Source: Betaproteobacteria bacterium
GTDB lineage: Bacteria > Bdellovibrionota_B > Oligoflexia > Silvanigrellales > Silvanigrellaceae
DNA: 64,000 nt
Assembly: GCA_016868315.1 (NCBI GenBank)
Contig: VGHE01000007.1
Coordinates: forward strand, 122,058-186,057
Direction: 5' to 3'
In this document: positions 52,728-61,454 of the stretch, one piece after another
How positions within the stretch are numbered: the first letter of the stretch is position 1
Layout of the letters: each line of letters starts with the position of its first letter
The notes under the pieces: model-generated
What the model was told of the DNA's origin: nothing
Seen by the model: the letters and a program-made list of their open reading frames with translations, nothing else
Database searches by the model: none
Made by a program: the position numbers and the translations under genes

Positions 52728-54287
52728 TCATTTTTGGGTGGGCAAAATAAGGTCAGTAGGCGAAATGTATCCAGTTTCCATTTGCGCAAGTTGAAGCTTG
52801 CCACTCACGTCCCAATTGACCGCTTGCCAGCGGGTGAATTGGTCAATCACCCAAACTCCCGACTGCCGGCTGCCGTTCCCACTTTTTCCATTACCCCCAA
52901 AGGGCAAATGCGCCTCGGCTCCGGTCGTGCTGTTGTTGATGCTTGTCATTCCGGCTTTGATTTCAGTTTTGAAGCGGTAGGCGGTTTCAATGTTTGTTGT
53001 GTAGATTGCCGAGCTCAGACCATACCCAGTGTCATTAGCAAAGAGTATCGCCTCATCGAGCGTCGAGTAGGTCATAACGTTGATGAGCGGACCGAATGTT
53101 TCGGTTTTATAGATCCGGTCGTTTTTCTGAACATTGTCAACAATCGTAGGGAAAGCATAGCAACCATTCTGAGCATCACCGGAGAATGTTCCCCAATCAT
53201 TGGCCGATGAAATACGTCCGTTTTTGGGAGTGAGAAGTATGTGGTGTTTCTCAACAAGCGTCTCAATGTTCTGAATATGAGTGTTGAGGAACTTTTGGCT
53301 GATCATCGGTCCGTAGAAAATTTCTTGGGAGCGAGGATCGCCAATCTTCAGCTCGGAAACCTTCTCAAGAAGTCTTTTGATGAATGTGGACTTCACGCTC
53401 TCGTGGAGAATTAGGTTGCCCAGCGATGTGCAGCGTTGGCCAGCGGTTCCAAAGGCAGCCCAGAGTGCGCCCGAAAGCGCCGCCTCCAGGTTGGCATCTT
53501 CGGCAACCACCAGTGGATTCTTGCCACCCAATTCCAGGCATGGAGACTGCAGATTTCGGCCGCAGATTTCACCGATCTGCCGACCGACTTCTGTGCTTCC
53601 CGTAAATCCCACTTTGTCGATCAGGCCTTCATCCACAAGAGAGACCAAGGCTGCTCCGGTGATCTGACCGGATCCAAAGACAACATTAAAAACTCCTTTT
53701 GGAATGCCGGCAGCCATAAGGAGCTTATAAAAGGCTAGCGAGGTTTCCGGTGTGTCTTCAGAAGGCTTCCACACACAGGTGTTTCCGCACAGCAGTGCAG
53801 GCACGAAGTACCAAGAGGGAACTGCCACAGGGAAATTTCCTGCAGTAATGCATGCGAAGACGCCCACTGGACGTCGGTAGGTGAAGAGCTCTTTCAACGG
53901 CATTTCGCTGGGGACTGTTTGTCCGTAAAGACGTCGGCCTTCGGAAACAAAGAAATGGCAGGTATCAATAGCTTCCTGAACATCACCGAGTGCCTCACGG
54001 ATGGGTTTGCCCATCTCACGTGTCACAAGCTGTGCTAACGCTGCTTTATTGCGTTCAATCAAGTGAGCGAAATTCTGGAGAACGGAGGCTCGCACGGGAG
54101 CCGGAGTCGCCGACCAAGCAGGGAAAGCCTCACGCGCTGCAACACAAGCATCGCGACAAAGTGGTTTGTCGGCACTTGCGTATGTTCCAACCACATCGTT
54201 GTTATTGGCTGGGTTCAGTGACTGAAAAAGATTGTCTTGCGAAACGACGTCCTGACCCGCAATCAATGCACTCAATGCCTTCATCAT
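52728..54287 (-). CDS. NAD(P)-dependent aldehyde dehydrogenase
   Basis: Oxidises an aldehyde or semialdehyde to the acid. The 519-residue protein has the oxyanion Asn151 (TAGNFP), general-base Glu252 (LELGGKNP) and catalytic Cys286 (GTAGQRCTS), plus FTGSTEVGR and the late FGPLINVM and GAEAHLPFGGNGKSGNG blocks. The sequence is nearest in pattern to ALDH groups that act on amino acid-derived semialdehydes; the substrate is not fixed. Its ATG overlaps the ABC transporter stop by 4 bases. Confidence 0.9.
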   Translation of the reverse strand: MMKALSALIAGQDVVSQDNLFQSLNPANNNDVVGTYASADKPLCRDACVAAREAFPAWSATPAPVRASVLQNFAHLIERNKAALAQLVTREMGKPIREALGDVQEAIDTCHFFVSEGRRLYGQTVPSEMPLKELFTYRRPVGVFACITAGNFPVAVPSWYFVPALLCGNTCVWKPSEDTPETSLAFYKLLMAAGIPKGVFNVVFGSGQITGAALVSLVDEGLIDKVGFTGSTEVGRQIGEICGRNLQSPCLELGGKNPLVVAEDANLEAALSGALWAAFGTAGQRCTSLGNLILHESVKSTFIKRLLEKVSELKIGDPRSQEIFYGPMISQKFLNTHIQNIETLVEKHHILLTPKNGRISSANDWGTFSGDAQNGCYAFPTIVDNVQKNDRIYKTETFGPLINVMTYSTLDEAILFANDTGYGLSSAIYTTNIETAYRFKTEIKAGMTSINNSTTGAEAHLPFGGNGKSGNGSRQSGVWVIDQFTRWQAVNWDVSGKLQLAQMETGYISPTDLILPTQK

Positions 54288-56122
54288 GCTCTCCCCAATG
54301 AATCTTGACCAACCAAAATAGTCTGAGTTGCGAAACTTTGCATTCCAGAACGGTGTGCAACAAAAATTTTGACTGAATGAGCCGTATGTAAATCAAGGTG
54401 TGCGAGTACTTGCGACTCTGTGGCGACATCAAGAGCGGAGGTGCCTTCGTCAATCAGCCACACTGTGGGGTCGGCGAAGAAGGCACGCGCAAAGGCCAAA
54501 CGCTGTTTTTCTCCGCCTGATAACGAGAGCACAGAATCGAATCTGTTTTTGTTGGAAAGGCAGGCGCGTTGGAGGGCTGTTTCGATGCGCTGAATCTGAG
54601 TTTCATCTGATGGGCGGAGAGAGTCCGGATAGCAGACATTCTCTCCCACTGTACCCGGAAAATAGAACGGATCTTGCGTGAGATAGGAAACACTCAAGTG
54701 CTCCGCAAGAACAGGATTGGCAATTGTGGCTCCTTCACCAGCTTCGAGCAAAATAGTGCCTTCATCTGCTTGTCGCAGTCCGGCGATGCATTCGAGCAGC
54801 GTGGATTTTCCGGAGCCGGAGGGTCCCACAATAGCAAGCTTGTCGCCTGCGGATAGATCGATGTTCAAATCCGAAACGAGATTGAATCCAGCTTGCCCGG
54901 GACGAGCGATACGCAAACCGCGCACTCTCAGGTGCTCTAATTTCCCTGAAGAGTTTACCCTGGTTTGGCTGTCTTTTTTCTCCACTTCCTGGGAAATGCA
55001 TTGAGGGTCATCCAGGAAATCAAGGAGACGCTTCAATGCTGCACTTCCTTTTTTTGTGCTGTTGAATTGATTGACTGCTGTTTGCAGTGAGCCAGAGAGC
55101 TGAGCGACAGTGACTAGAAAAGCTGTGAGTATGGTGCTCGGCAAAGCTCCCTCAGAGACCCGGCGCAGCGCAAGAACGAGCACAAAAGCGCCTGCAGTAA
55201 TTCCCAGCCATTCGACTGTGGGTGATGACAGTGCTTTTGCACGAGCCGAACGCCTCCAAATGTGAAAGATGGTCGAGTTCTTCTCCTCGAATTTGAGAAG
55301 TTCGAGTGGCTTTGACGACAGTGATTGGATGGTCTGCCAGCCTTTCATCTTCTCAAGGAAAGACTGCGAAAGCTCGGTTTGTACATTAATTCCAGTGCGT
55401 GCCAGTTTTCTCAGAGTCGAACCGGTGGTGCGCACAATGAGCCCAGCAGGGATGAAAATCACAAAGAACAGAACAAACAATTGAGTGTCGAGCAAAAGAA
55501 GCAGAATGAGGTAGATGCAGCTATTGAAAATCTCGGTCGGAATGCTTCCACACAACCGCGTAAAGCACTGCCGGATTTCGCGCGAATCATCCCCCAGAAA
55601 GCTAGCGATCAAAGAGCCTTGGGTTCGGCGCGAGATTTCAAAGGACGAGCCCAGGTAGCGCGAAGCTAGCTGGTTTCGAAGATCCCGAGCGACAGTTTCT
55701 CCCAATTTTTCCAGCTCAAACTCCTGAAGTCCCCTCAGGAAATTTGCAAGCAGGGCGACAATAAGCAGCACAGGAGCCACAAACCAACGTTGGTATTCGA
55801 CGCTCAAACCGCTTTCCAGGGTCGTTCCGCGCACGATCGGGGTCAGCCATCGGCTCGCGTGCTCCCCAAGGAGCTCAGGCCAAGTGACGAGACGTGGCTG
55901 ACCCTGTAATTGCGACACTGCATAGGTGACCAACAAGAGCAGGCACATTCCGGGAAAAACAGCGACGAGTCCTGTGGTGAGGGTCAAGGTGTAGCGTTTC
56001 TTGATGGGCGCAATAACCCGTGACCAGTAATAAAAACTCGATTTTTTGCGTTCCTCTGGAAGGGGAATTGGATCCGCGACAGCTTCTTCCAAAAGTGCCT
56101 CACTGAGTGCCGGATTAGGCAC
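54284..56122 (-). CDS. ABC transporter, fused membrane and ATPase domains
   Basis: Exporter half-transporter: membrane domain with about six helices (TM region about 50-340), then an ATPase domain with Walker A GPSGSGKSTLLE, signature LSGGEKQRLAFARA and Walker B VWLIDEGTSALD, then an H-loop in VAHRSG. The start is uncertain. GTG 56122 has GAGGG about 13 bases upstream and clears the divergent protease; the open frame continues to TTG 56197, which would overlap that gene's start. The cargo is unknown; the neighbouring protease and dehydrogenase suggest peptide or amino acid-derived material. Confidence 0.88.
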   Translation of the reverse strand: MPNPALSEALLEEAVADPIPLPEERKKSSFYYWSRVIAPIKKRYTLTLTTGLVAVFPGMCLLLLVTYAVSQLQGQPRLVTWPELLGEHASRWLTPIVRGTTLESGLSVEYQRWFVAPVLLIVALLANFLRGLQEFELEKLGETVARDLRNQLASRYLGSSFEISRRTQGSLIASFLGDDSREIRQCFTRLCGSIPTEIFNSCIYLILLLLLDTQLFVLFFVIFIPAGLIVRTTGSTLRKLARTGINVQTELSQSFLEKMKGWQTIQSLSSKPLELLKFEEKNSTIFHIWRRSARAKALSSPTVEWLGITAGAFVLVLALRRVSEGALPSTILTAFLVTVAQLSGSLQTAVNQFNSTKKGSAALKRLLDFLDDPQCISQEVEKKDSQTRVNSSGKLEHLRVRGLRIARPGQAGFNLVSDLNIDLSAGDKLAIVGPSGSGKSTLLECIAGLRQADEGTILLEAGEGATIANPVLAEHLSVSYLTQDPFYFPGTVGENVCYPDSLRPSDETQIQRIETALQRACLSNKNRFDSVLSLSGGEKQRLAFARAFFADPTVWLIDEGTSALDVATESQVLAHLDLHTAHSVKIFVAHRSGMQSFATQTILVGQDSLGRA

Positions 56123-56190
56123 GAAATAAGATAAACCCTCATGATTCGGCAAAAATTTCCGATCCGTTCTTACGGGAGCGGAGATTATCA

Positions 56191-57585
56191 GTGTCAAAGC
56201 AAATTAGGAAATTTTTGCGATTCCTGCCCATTTTGCCGGGTTTGCTGATGTCGGCAACCGTCTGGCTGGGGATTTTCTTTGCTCTTCTCGCGTTGTTCCT
56301 GACCGCAGTCATTCATCCGTCCACATCCGAGAGATTCTCGCTCTCAGCGCGGAGTTTGAATGAAAAGGCAGGGCTGAGGTTTCCCCTCGGCTCAGAGGAT
56401 GTGGGTATCGTCGGGCGGCTTCAGGCTATGAATGTCGCACCGGTCAACGATGATGGCTTGGCGTTGCAGTGGCACCTGCTCAGCTGGCCTAACCAGTGGT
56501 TTGAGCGTTTCCCTCTGACAGTTGATCAAAACATGCATGACCTGCGTGGTCAGCAATTCGAAGAGACAGCGTACTGGTCGTCGCGCCGCATCAGCGCACG
56601 GATTCCCACGTACGAGCAGACTGCGCAGTGTCTTCAGCCCAATCCGTCGACACCCGCGGCGTTCAAGCTCTGGGACTCGGCGATGGCCACTTCCGGTGAG
56701 CATCTGGGTGAACTCGTGCTGAGCGACAGTATGGCTGCGAGCCAGCACAATGACCTCGCAGGCGTGGTTGCTCTCTCTGAAGGGCAGACCGGGAGTCCGC
56801 TCGAGGGCGACACCCACGGAACTCATGTTGCCGGGGTCATTGCAGCGAAGCGAAACGGTGAGGGGGTCGTGGGTGTCGTTCCGGGGCTCCGCATTCGTCT
56901 CTTCCCGCTTGAGGTTGAGCAAAAGCGCAGCGGGCCGCGCATCTCCGGTGCTGGCGTTTTGCGCAGCCTTGATGCGATTGTCGCTTCGATGATTGCCGCT
57001 TCTGGCACGCCAAGGGCACCGCGCGTGATTTTGCTTTCGTGGGCTTTTTTCGAACAAGATGGCCTGACAGTCGAGTTCATTGAGGAACTCGAGTCGCGTG
57101 TGCGGCAACTCCTGGAATTCGACGTTGTTGTCGTTGTACCTGCAGGTAATTTTGAGTCGGGCAGAGCCGATGCTGGCGGCCGCGTTTTTCCTGCCTCGTG
57201 GTCAGGTCAGTTCCGGGATCTGCGTGGCAGCTTGCTTCCCGTTGCGTCGCTTGATGTCTGTGCGCGTCCTTCCTGGTTCACGAATCTTGCAGCGAATGAT
57301 CTGAGTGACGTGCTTATGGCGCCGGGCGAGCGGATTTTCTCTACATTGCCCCATAATGACTATGGCTTCATGAGTGGAACCTCGGCTGCAGCGGCGCAGG
57401 TGGCAGCAATTTTGGCGATGACCTCCGCGCAGTTCCCGGATGTCGAAATGAAAACCCAGGTGCACACGCTGATTCGCAGTGCCTCCCCTTTGGCATCTCA
57501 TGTTAACGATAGACTCTTGTCGTTTGATGCGCCTGCTTTTGTGCAGGGATTGATGGCTGAATTTGGATGGATTGCTCGGTACTGA
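56191..57585 (+). CDS. Membrane-anchored subtilisin-like serine protease (S8)
   Basis: GTG 56191 follows GGAG at 7 bases; 464 residues. One N-terminal membrane helix (about 17-42) precedes a region of about 120 residues and then the S8 domain. The triad is complete: Asp179 in LVLSDS, His209 in DTHGTHVAG and Ser398 in MSGTSAAAAQ, with oxyanion Asn320 in VVPAGN. The position of the anchor suggests the domain faces the periplasm or is tethered there. It is divergent from the ABC exporter gene and convergent with a lipoprotein gene. Confidence 0.92.
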   Translation: MSKQIRKFLRFLPILPGLLMSATVWLGIFFALLALFLTAVIHPSTSERFSLSARSLNEKAGLRFPLGSEDVGIVGRLQAMNVAPVNDDGLALQWHLLSWPNQWFERFPLTVDQNMHDLRGQQFEETAYWSSRRISARIPTYEQTAQCLQPNPSTPAAFKLWDSAMATSGEHLGELVLSDSMAASQHNDLAGVVALSEGQTGSPLEGDTHGTHVAGVIAAKRNGEGVVGVVPGLRIRLFPLEVEQKRSGPRISGAGVLRSLDAIVASMIAASGTPRAPRVILLSWAFFEQDGLTVEFIEELESRVRQLLEFDVVVVVPAGNFESGRADAGGRVFPASWSGQFRDLRGSLLPVASLDVCARPSWFTNLAANDLSDVLMAPGERIFSTLPHNDYGFMSGTSAAAAQVAAILAMTSAQFPDVEMKTQVHTLIRSASPLASHVNDRLLSFDAPAFVQGLMAEFGWIARY

Positions 57586-57593
57586 GTAAAACT

Positions 57594-58865
57594 TCAAAAG
57601 TTCCGCAGGCGTAACATCTTCTTTCTGCCGGGAGGCAACTTGAGTGTCCATTGATCCGGTTTGAGGCCAGATTTACTGGGCAATCGAATTGTGACTTCTT
57701 TGTCTGCAGGAACCTTAATGCGTGCGACTTGTATATTTGCAGGAAGCAGTGTCCAGCTGCGCGTATCGGCACGTTCCGTCACGAAATTTGTAACCATGAG
57801 CGCAACAGAGCCGACCTGACCGAGGTGTTTTTCGGCCTGCTCGCGCGCCTTTTCTTTCAAAATGAGGCGTGCCGTCATCTTGGCAAAGTCACGGAGCCTG
57901 CGTCGCTCAAGGGCATTCTCGGCAAGCGTCCCAATGTCGGTGGATTTAACCGCCGTACCACACGCTGCATTGTCGCAGTAAATTGCGGTGCGCGAGCTTG
58001 GATTCGAGATGGGTTGGTACCTGGGAAAGGAAACGTTGACAATCGTTTTGCCGAGGTTCAATCCGTAGTCTTGTGCGACTTTTATTGGGCTATGGCCATC
58101 CTCGATGACCACAAAAACTTCGCCCTGAGAATTGACGCCACTGAGTGATTCTTGTGGTTTGGAAAAACCAAGGTCGCGCAAGAAATCCAGAACATCATCG
58201 CGACGGCGGTGCTCGGCAATACGCCACAGGGCATCTGCAACCATTTTCCGAATGTCAGAGCCGTAGTCTTTGTTGAATTTATTGTAAGCCGATAATGCTT
58301 TGCGGTACTCGATGATGGCTGCATCCCAGTTTGAATTGGTTTCGTAAATCATGCCCGACATGAGATAGGGGAAGCCATCAATACGGGAGCGTGATTCGTC
58401 TTGATCGAGCTTGAGCTGATTTATGACTTCATAAGCTTTTCGGATTTCGATCTGAGCCTTTCCTGGCTCTCCAGCAGAGAAAAAAGCCATCGATGAGAAG
58501 ATCGGGAGCAAAACTTTCTCGTGGTCTTCGCCTTCGTAATCGGTCATATTCTCTGCAACGGTAACGCTTGCTAAAGTTTTGCTTAAACTCAAAGTGTAGA
58601 GTTCTTCGGAACGCCGCAGAGCCCGCGCCCAGTCCTGCGCTGCTTCGCTCATGCGAATGGAGAGGTAGTTTAGCATTCCTCGTTCCATCAAAAACAGAAC
58701 TTCATCTCGTTTTCTCTTTGCGACATCACTTTTTTCAAGAAGAGCCAGAGCTTGGTCAGTATCTCCGGAGGAAAGCGTTGTTCTGACCTTAGCCACTTGC
58801 TCTGTGTATGTGGCACAGCCCGCAATTGATAAGAAAAACAAGAGAGCCGCTTTTTTGTTGACCAT
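57594..58865 (-). CDS. Lipoprotein with TPR-like repeats (COG3014-like)
   Basis: ATG 58865 gives 423 residues with a lipoprotein signal MVNKKAALLFFLSIAGC (Cys17). The mature part starts with TPR-like helices (TTLSSGDTDQALALLEKSD, then AQIEIRKAYEVINQL and AAIIEYRKALSAY). A second domain around FVVIEDGHSP and a C-terminal beta part with TLKLPPGRKKMLRL follow. This order resembles a lipoprotein family of unknown function (COG3014). It is the last gene of the coaBC-plsC-phosphodiesterase unit, 5 bases after the phosphodiesterase. Confidence 0.8.
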   Translation of the reverse strand: MVNKKAALLFFLSIAGCATYTEQVAKVRTTLSSGDTDQALALLEKSDVAKRKRDEVLFLMERGMLNYLSIRMSEAAQDWARALRRSEELYTLSLSKTLASVTVAENMTDYEGEDHEKVLLPIFSSMAFFSAGEPGKAQIEIRKAYEVINQLKLDQDESRSRIDGFPYLMSGMIYETNSNWDAAIIEYRKALSAYNKFNKDYGSDIRKMVADALWRIAEHRRRDDVLDFLRDLGFSKPQESLSGVNSQGEVFVVIEDGHSPIKVAQDYGLNLGKTIVNVSFPRYQPISNPSSRTAIYCDNAACGTAVKSTDIGTLAENALERRRLRDFAKMTARLILKEKAREQAEKHLGQVGSVALMVTNFVTERADTRSWTLLPANIQVARIKVPADKEVTIRLPSKSGLKPDQWTLKLPPGRKKMLRLRNF

Positions 58866-58870
58866 GGATA

Positions 58871-60640
58871 CTACTTGCTCCGGCATTGAGGCGGAATCTG
58901 CCACGAGAAAGCTTTGCCCAGAGTTGGTACCAGGTCAATGTTGGATTTGACCTCACCGAGACGAATCGTGTCAATCATGGATCCCCAACCCGTGAGGAAG
59001 GTTTTCATCTGCGCGCTCTCCCGTGCATGGCCGTGTTGGCCTCGCGGGCGCGGTGCGGGTTTCTTAGGATCTGCAGAGTCGCCCAGAACAAGCTCATCTG
59101 TCACAGCATTTTGCAGGCCATAGTTCTCACGCGCGAACGCGATCAGAAAGGGAGCGTTTTTGTGGTTGAGTCCGGCACTCTTCATTGCATCTGTTCCCTT
59201 GATGAAAACCTTGCTGAAAACGTGTTCTGTGCTGCCCGGAAGTTTAAAGTTCGACAAATTCTTCTGGGTCTGCAAAAGCCACGTCAATTCGTTTTCATCG
59301 GGCAGCGCGGCGAGATCCTTCGCCTGACTTCTGTTCCCATAAAGCATAAGAGTTCCACCTGACGTGACGATATGAGATTCCGTCACTGCTTGAAGGGGAA
59401 TCATTTTGCGAACATTGAGATCTTTGGAGATTGTTGACATGCCGTGATCGCCCATAACGACCACGTTGGTTGAGGCAGGAAGCGCGGCGAAGAAGTTCCC
59501 CACCACAGCATCAACTCGTTCGTAGTGGCGAGCAACAACTTCTCGCGACTGTAAATCTCCTGCGTATTGATGTCGAAGAGCATCGATGTCTTCCAGATAC
59601 AGGAAGAGCACGTCAGCTTTTGTGCTTGGCAGATAGTGTGCCCAATTCCAGTCGAAGTGACCCAGTCGATGCTCGAAGCCACGGATCAGGTGCTCGGCGC
59701 CAAACGAAGCGAGCGCGTGATCTTTGCCAGGTGAAAATATCGCACCGCATGCATCAAACTTTTTGCGCAGCTCTTCTGGAAAAGCCTTATTTGAAGAGAG
59801 TGCAGAAATATACACCTGAGGAGCGACACCCGGCAGAGGTTGAATGAAAGCCCTGAGGCTTTGCTTAGGGGTAAGCACGGTGACATCGATAAGGCCAGTT
59901 GTCGCTGATTTCTCAAAAATGCATTTGTTTTTAAGGCATGAAAAATGTTGGATCTCTGAAATCTCTTTTCCCTTGAATGTTAATTCCTCAATCAGACCAC
60001 CCTCTGAATCTTTCCATGCATGGGTGAGCGGCTTGTCGTGTTTCAGACTCTGAATCTGGCTGCGTCCTAGACTTTCGCCGTACGAAAATCCTTCGCTGAC
60101 CAACCTTCCAGACTCGGAATTGTCGAGCGACGGATAGGCAGCGGTGACAACCTTCAGCCCTGCGTTCTTCAACGTTGTGGCAAAGGTTTCAGTCGCAAAC
60201 CGCGCATCGAAGCCACTGACCATTTTCGTGCCATTCCACTGTGAGTTAGCAAAGATTCCATGCGTTCCTGCAGTGGAGCAGGTTATTGTCGAGATGTGTG
60301 ATGATGAGGTTATTGTTGGCTCATGCACGGTCAGCAGTGGATTCTTGTTTTGCAGCTGCAAAATCCACTTTAGTCCCCGCGGATGCGGATTTCTCAACTG
60401 GCTGATGATGTCCTCCAGCCCAACTTGATTCAGGCTATCGAGGCTGAGCCAAACCAATTTCGGTGAATGAGCAGGCGACCAGGCATAGCGTTGAGAAGGG
60501 AATTCGCATTGCATTGCGGGCGATAGTTGAGGAGGCGGTGTGCCTCGATCAGGTGTGATGCAAGACGTACTGAGTATCAAGGTGAAAAAAACTGTAGGCA
60601 AAACGATCCGGAGCTGCTGGCCAAACGTGCGCTGGTGCAT
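58871..60640 (-). CDS. Alkaline phosphatase-superfamily phosphodiesterase lipoprotein
   Basis: A 589-residue member of the type I phosphodiesterase/nucleotide pyrophosphatase group. The signal ends in LSTSC, a lipobox. The nucleophile region is TITSSSHISTITC followed by THGIFANSQWNG; metal ligands appear in LEDIDALRHQYAG, VVVMGDHGMS and PRGQHGHARE. These match the zinc-site pattern of the family, so it probably cleaves a phosphodiester or phosphomonoester in the periplasm. Lipid or glycan phosphate is a reasonable substrate given plsC next to it, but this is inference. Confidence 0.85.
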   Translation of the reverse strand: MHQRTFGQQLRIVLPTVFFTLILSTSCITPDRGTPPPQLSPAMQCEFPSQRYAWSPAHSPKLVWLSLDSLNQVGLEDIISQLRNPHPRGLKWILQLQNKNPLLTVHEPTITSSSHISTITCSTAGTHGIFANSQWNGTKMVSGFDARFATETFATTLKNAGLKVVTAAYPSLDNSESGRLVSEGFSYGESLGRSQIQSLKHDKPLTHAWKDSEGGLIEELTFKGKEISEIQHFSCLKNKCIFEKSATTGLIDVTVLTPKQSLRAFIQPLPGVAPQVYISALSSNKAFPEELRKKFDACGAIFSPGKDHALASFGAEHLIRGFEHRLGHFDWNWAHYLPSTKADVLFLYLEDIDALRHQYAGDLQSREVVARHYERVDAVVGNFFAALPASTNVVVMGDHGMSTISKDLNVRKMIPLQAVTESHIVTSGGTLMLYGNRSQAKDLAALPDENELTWLLQTQKNLSNFKLPGSTEHVFSKVFIKGTDAMKSAGLNHKNAPFLIAFARENYGLQNAVTDELVLGDSADPKKPAPRPRGQHGHARESAQMKTFLTGWGSMIDTIRLGEVKSNIDLVPTLGKAFSWQIPPQCRSK

Positions 60641-60671
60641 GGGGTCTACCTTTTAAGAATCAGTTGTTTGC

Positions 60672-61454
60672 TTATTTTCCAAGCGCAGAACCGATAGAAT
60701 TTCTAGCTGCAGCCATGAGTTCCTCTTCGCTCTTGCCTGGGCTAGAAATCATCGGATGAATGGTCATGCGAACTGTCGCAACTGCAGGGATAATCGAACC
60801 CTTTGGAAGAAGATCGTTTGCACCTTCGAGGGTGATTGGCACGATAGCGCACTGTGCTTCCGATGCGAGTCGAAATGCTCCGTTTTTGAAAGTTTGCAGA
60901 GCCCCATCTCTCGAACGTGTACCCTCTGGGAAAAATAACATAGACGTTCCACGGTCGAGATGCTCGCGAGACTTTCTGAAGCATTCGACAGCCGAGTGTC
61001 GGTCTCCGCGCTTCACGGGAACATATCCCACAGCTCTCATCGCCCAACCAAGGAAAGGAACTTTGAAGAGGGAGTCTTTTGCCAGCCAACGGAACTGCCT
61101 ATTCAAAAGGAACACGGTCAGGATGTCTGCTTGACTCTGATGATTTGCAACATACACAACGGGCAGATCTTTCGGAGGAAGATTTTCCGTTCCATGAATT
61201 TCAAACGTCCACCAAGGATTGCATTTAACAATGCTTCGTGCCCAGCCTGAGGCGATGCGGTGAAGCAAGTTGCGGCGCTTATCGAGGACAATGGCCACGG
61301 GTGTCATGACGACTGTCAGTGTTGCAAAAAACACAGTGAGTAAGGGAACAATCGTCCAGACGTAGCAGGCGATAGAGTATCCTAGCCATTTGCTGCGGGT
61401 CTGCCTTTGTGCTCCGGCTTTGAGTGTGTTGTCCTGTGCAATTTGAAGGTTCAT
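60672..61454 (-). CDS. plsC: 1-acyl-sn-glycerol-3-phosphate acyltransferase
   Basis: Makes phosphatidic acid from lysophosphatidic acid. The 260-residue protein has an N-terminal membrane segment (about 25-55), the HX4D catalytic box in NHQSQAD, the FPEGTRS glycerol-phosphate-binding box and VPITLEGAN-like VPITLEGA in the later part. It overlaps coaBC by 4 bases and lies 31 bases before the phosphodiesterase gene. Confidence 0.94.
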   Translation of the reverse strand: MNLQIAQDNTLKAGAQRQTRSKWLGYSIACYVWTIVPLLTVFFATLTVVMTPVAIVLDKRRNLLHRIASGWARSIVKCNPWWTFEIHGTENLPPKDLPVVYVANHQSQADILTVFLLNRQFRWLAKDSLFKVPFLGWAMRAVGYVPVKRGDRHSAVECFRKSREHLDRGTSMLFFPEGTRSRDGALQTFKNGAFRLASEAQCAIVPITLEGANDLLPKGSIIPAVATVRMTIHPMISSPGKSEEELMAAARNSIGSALGK

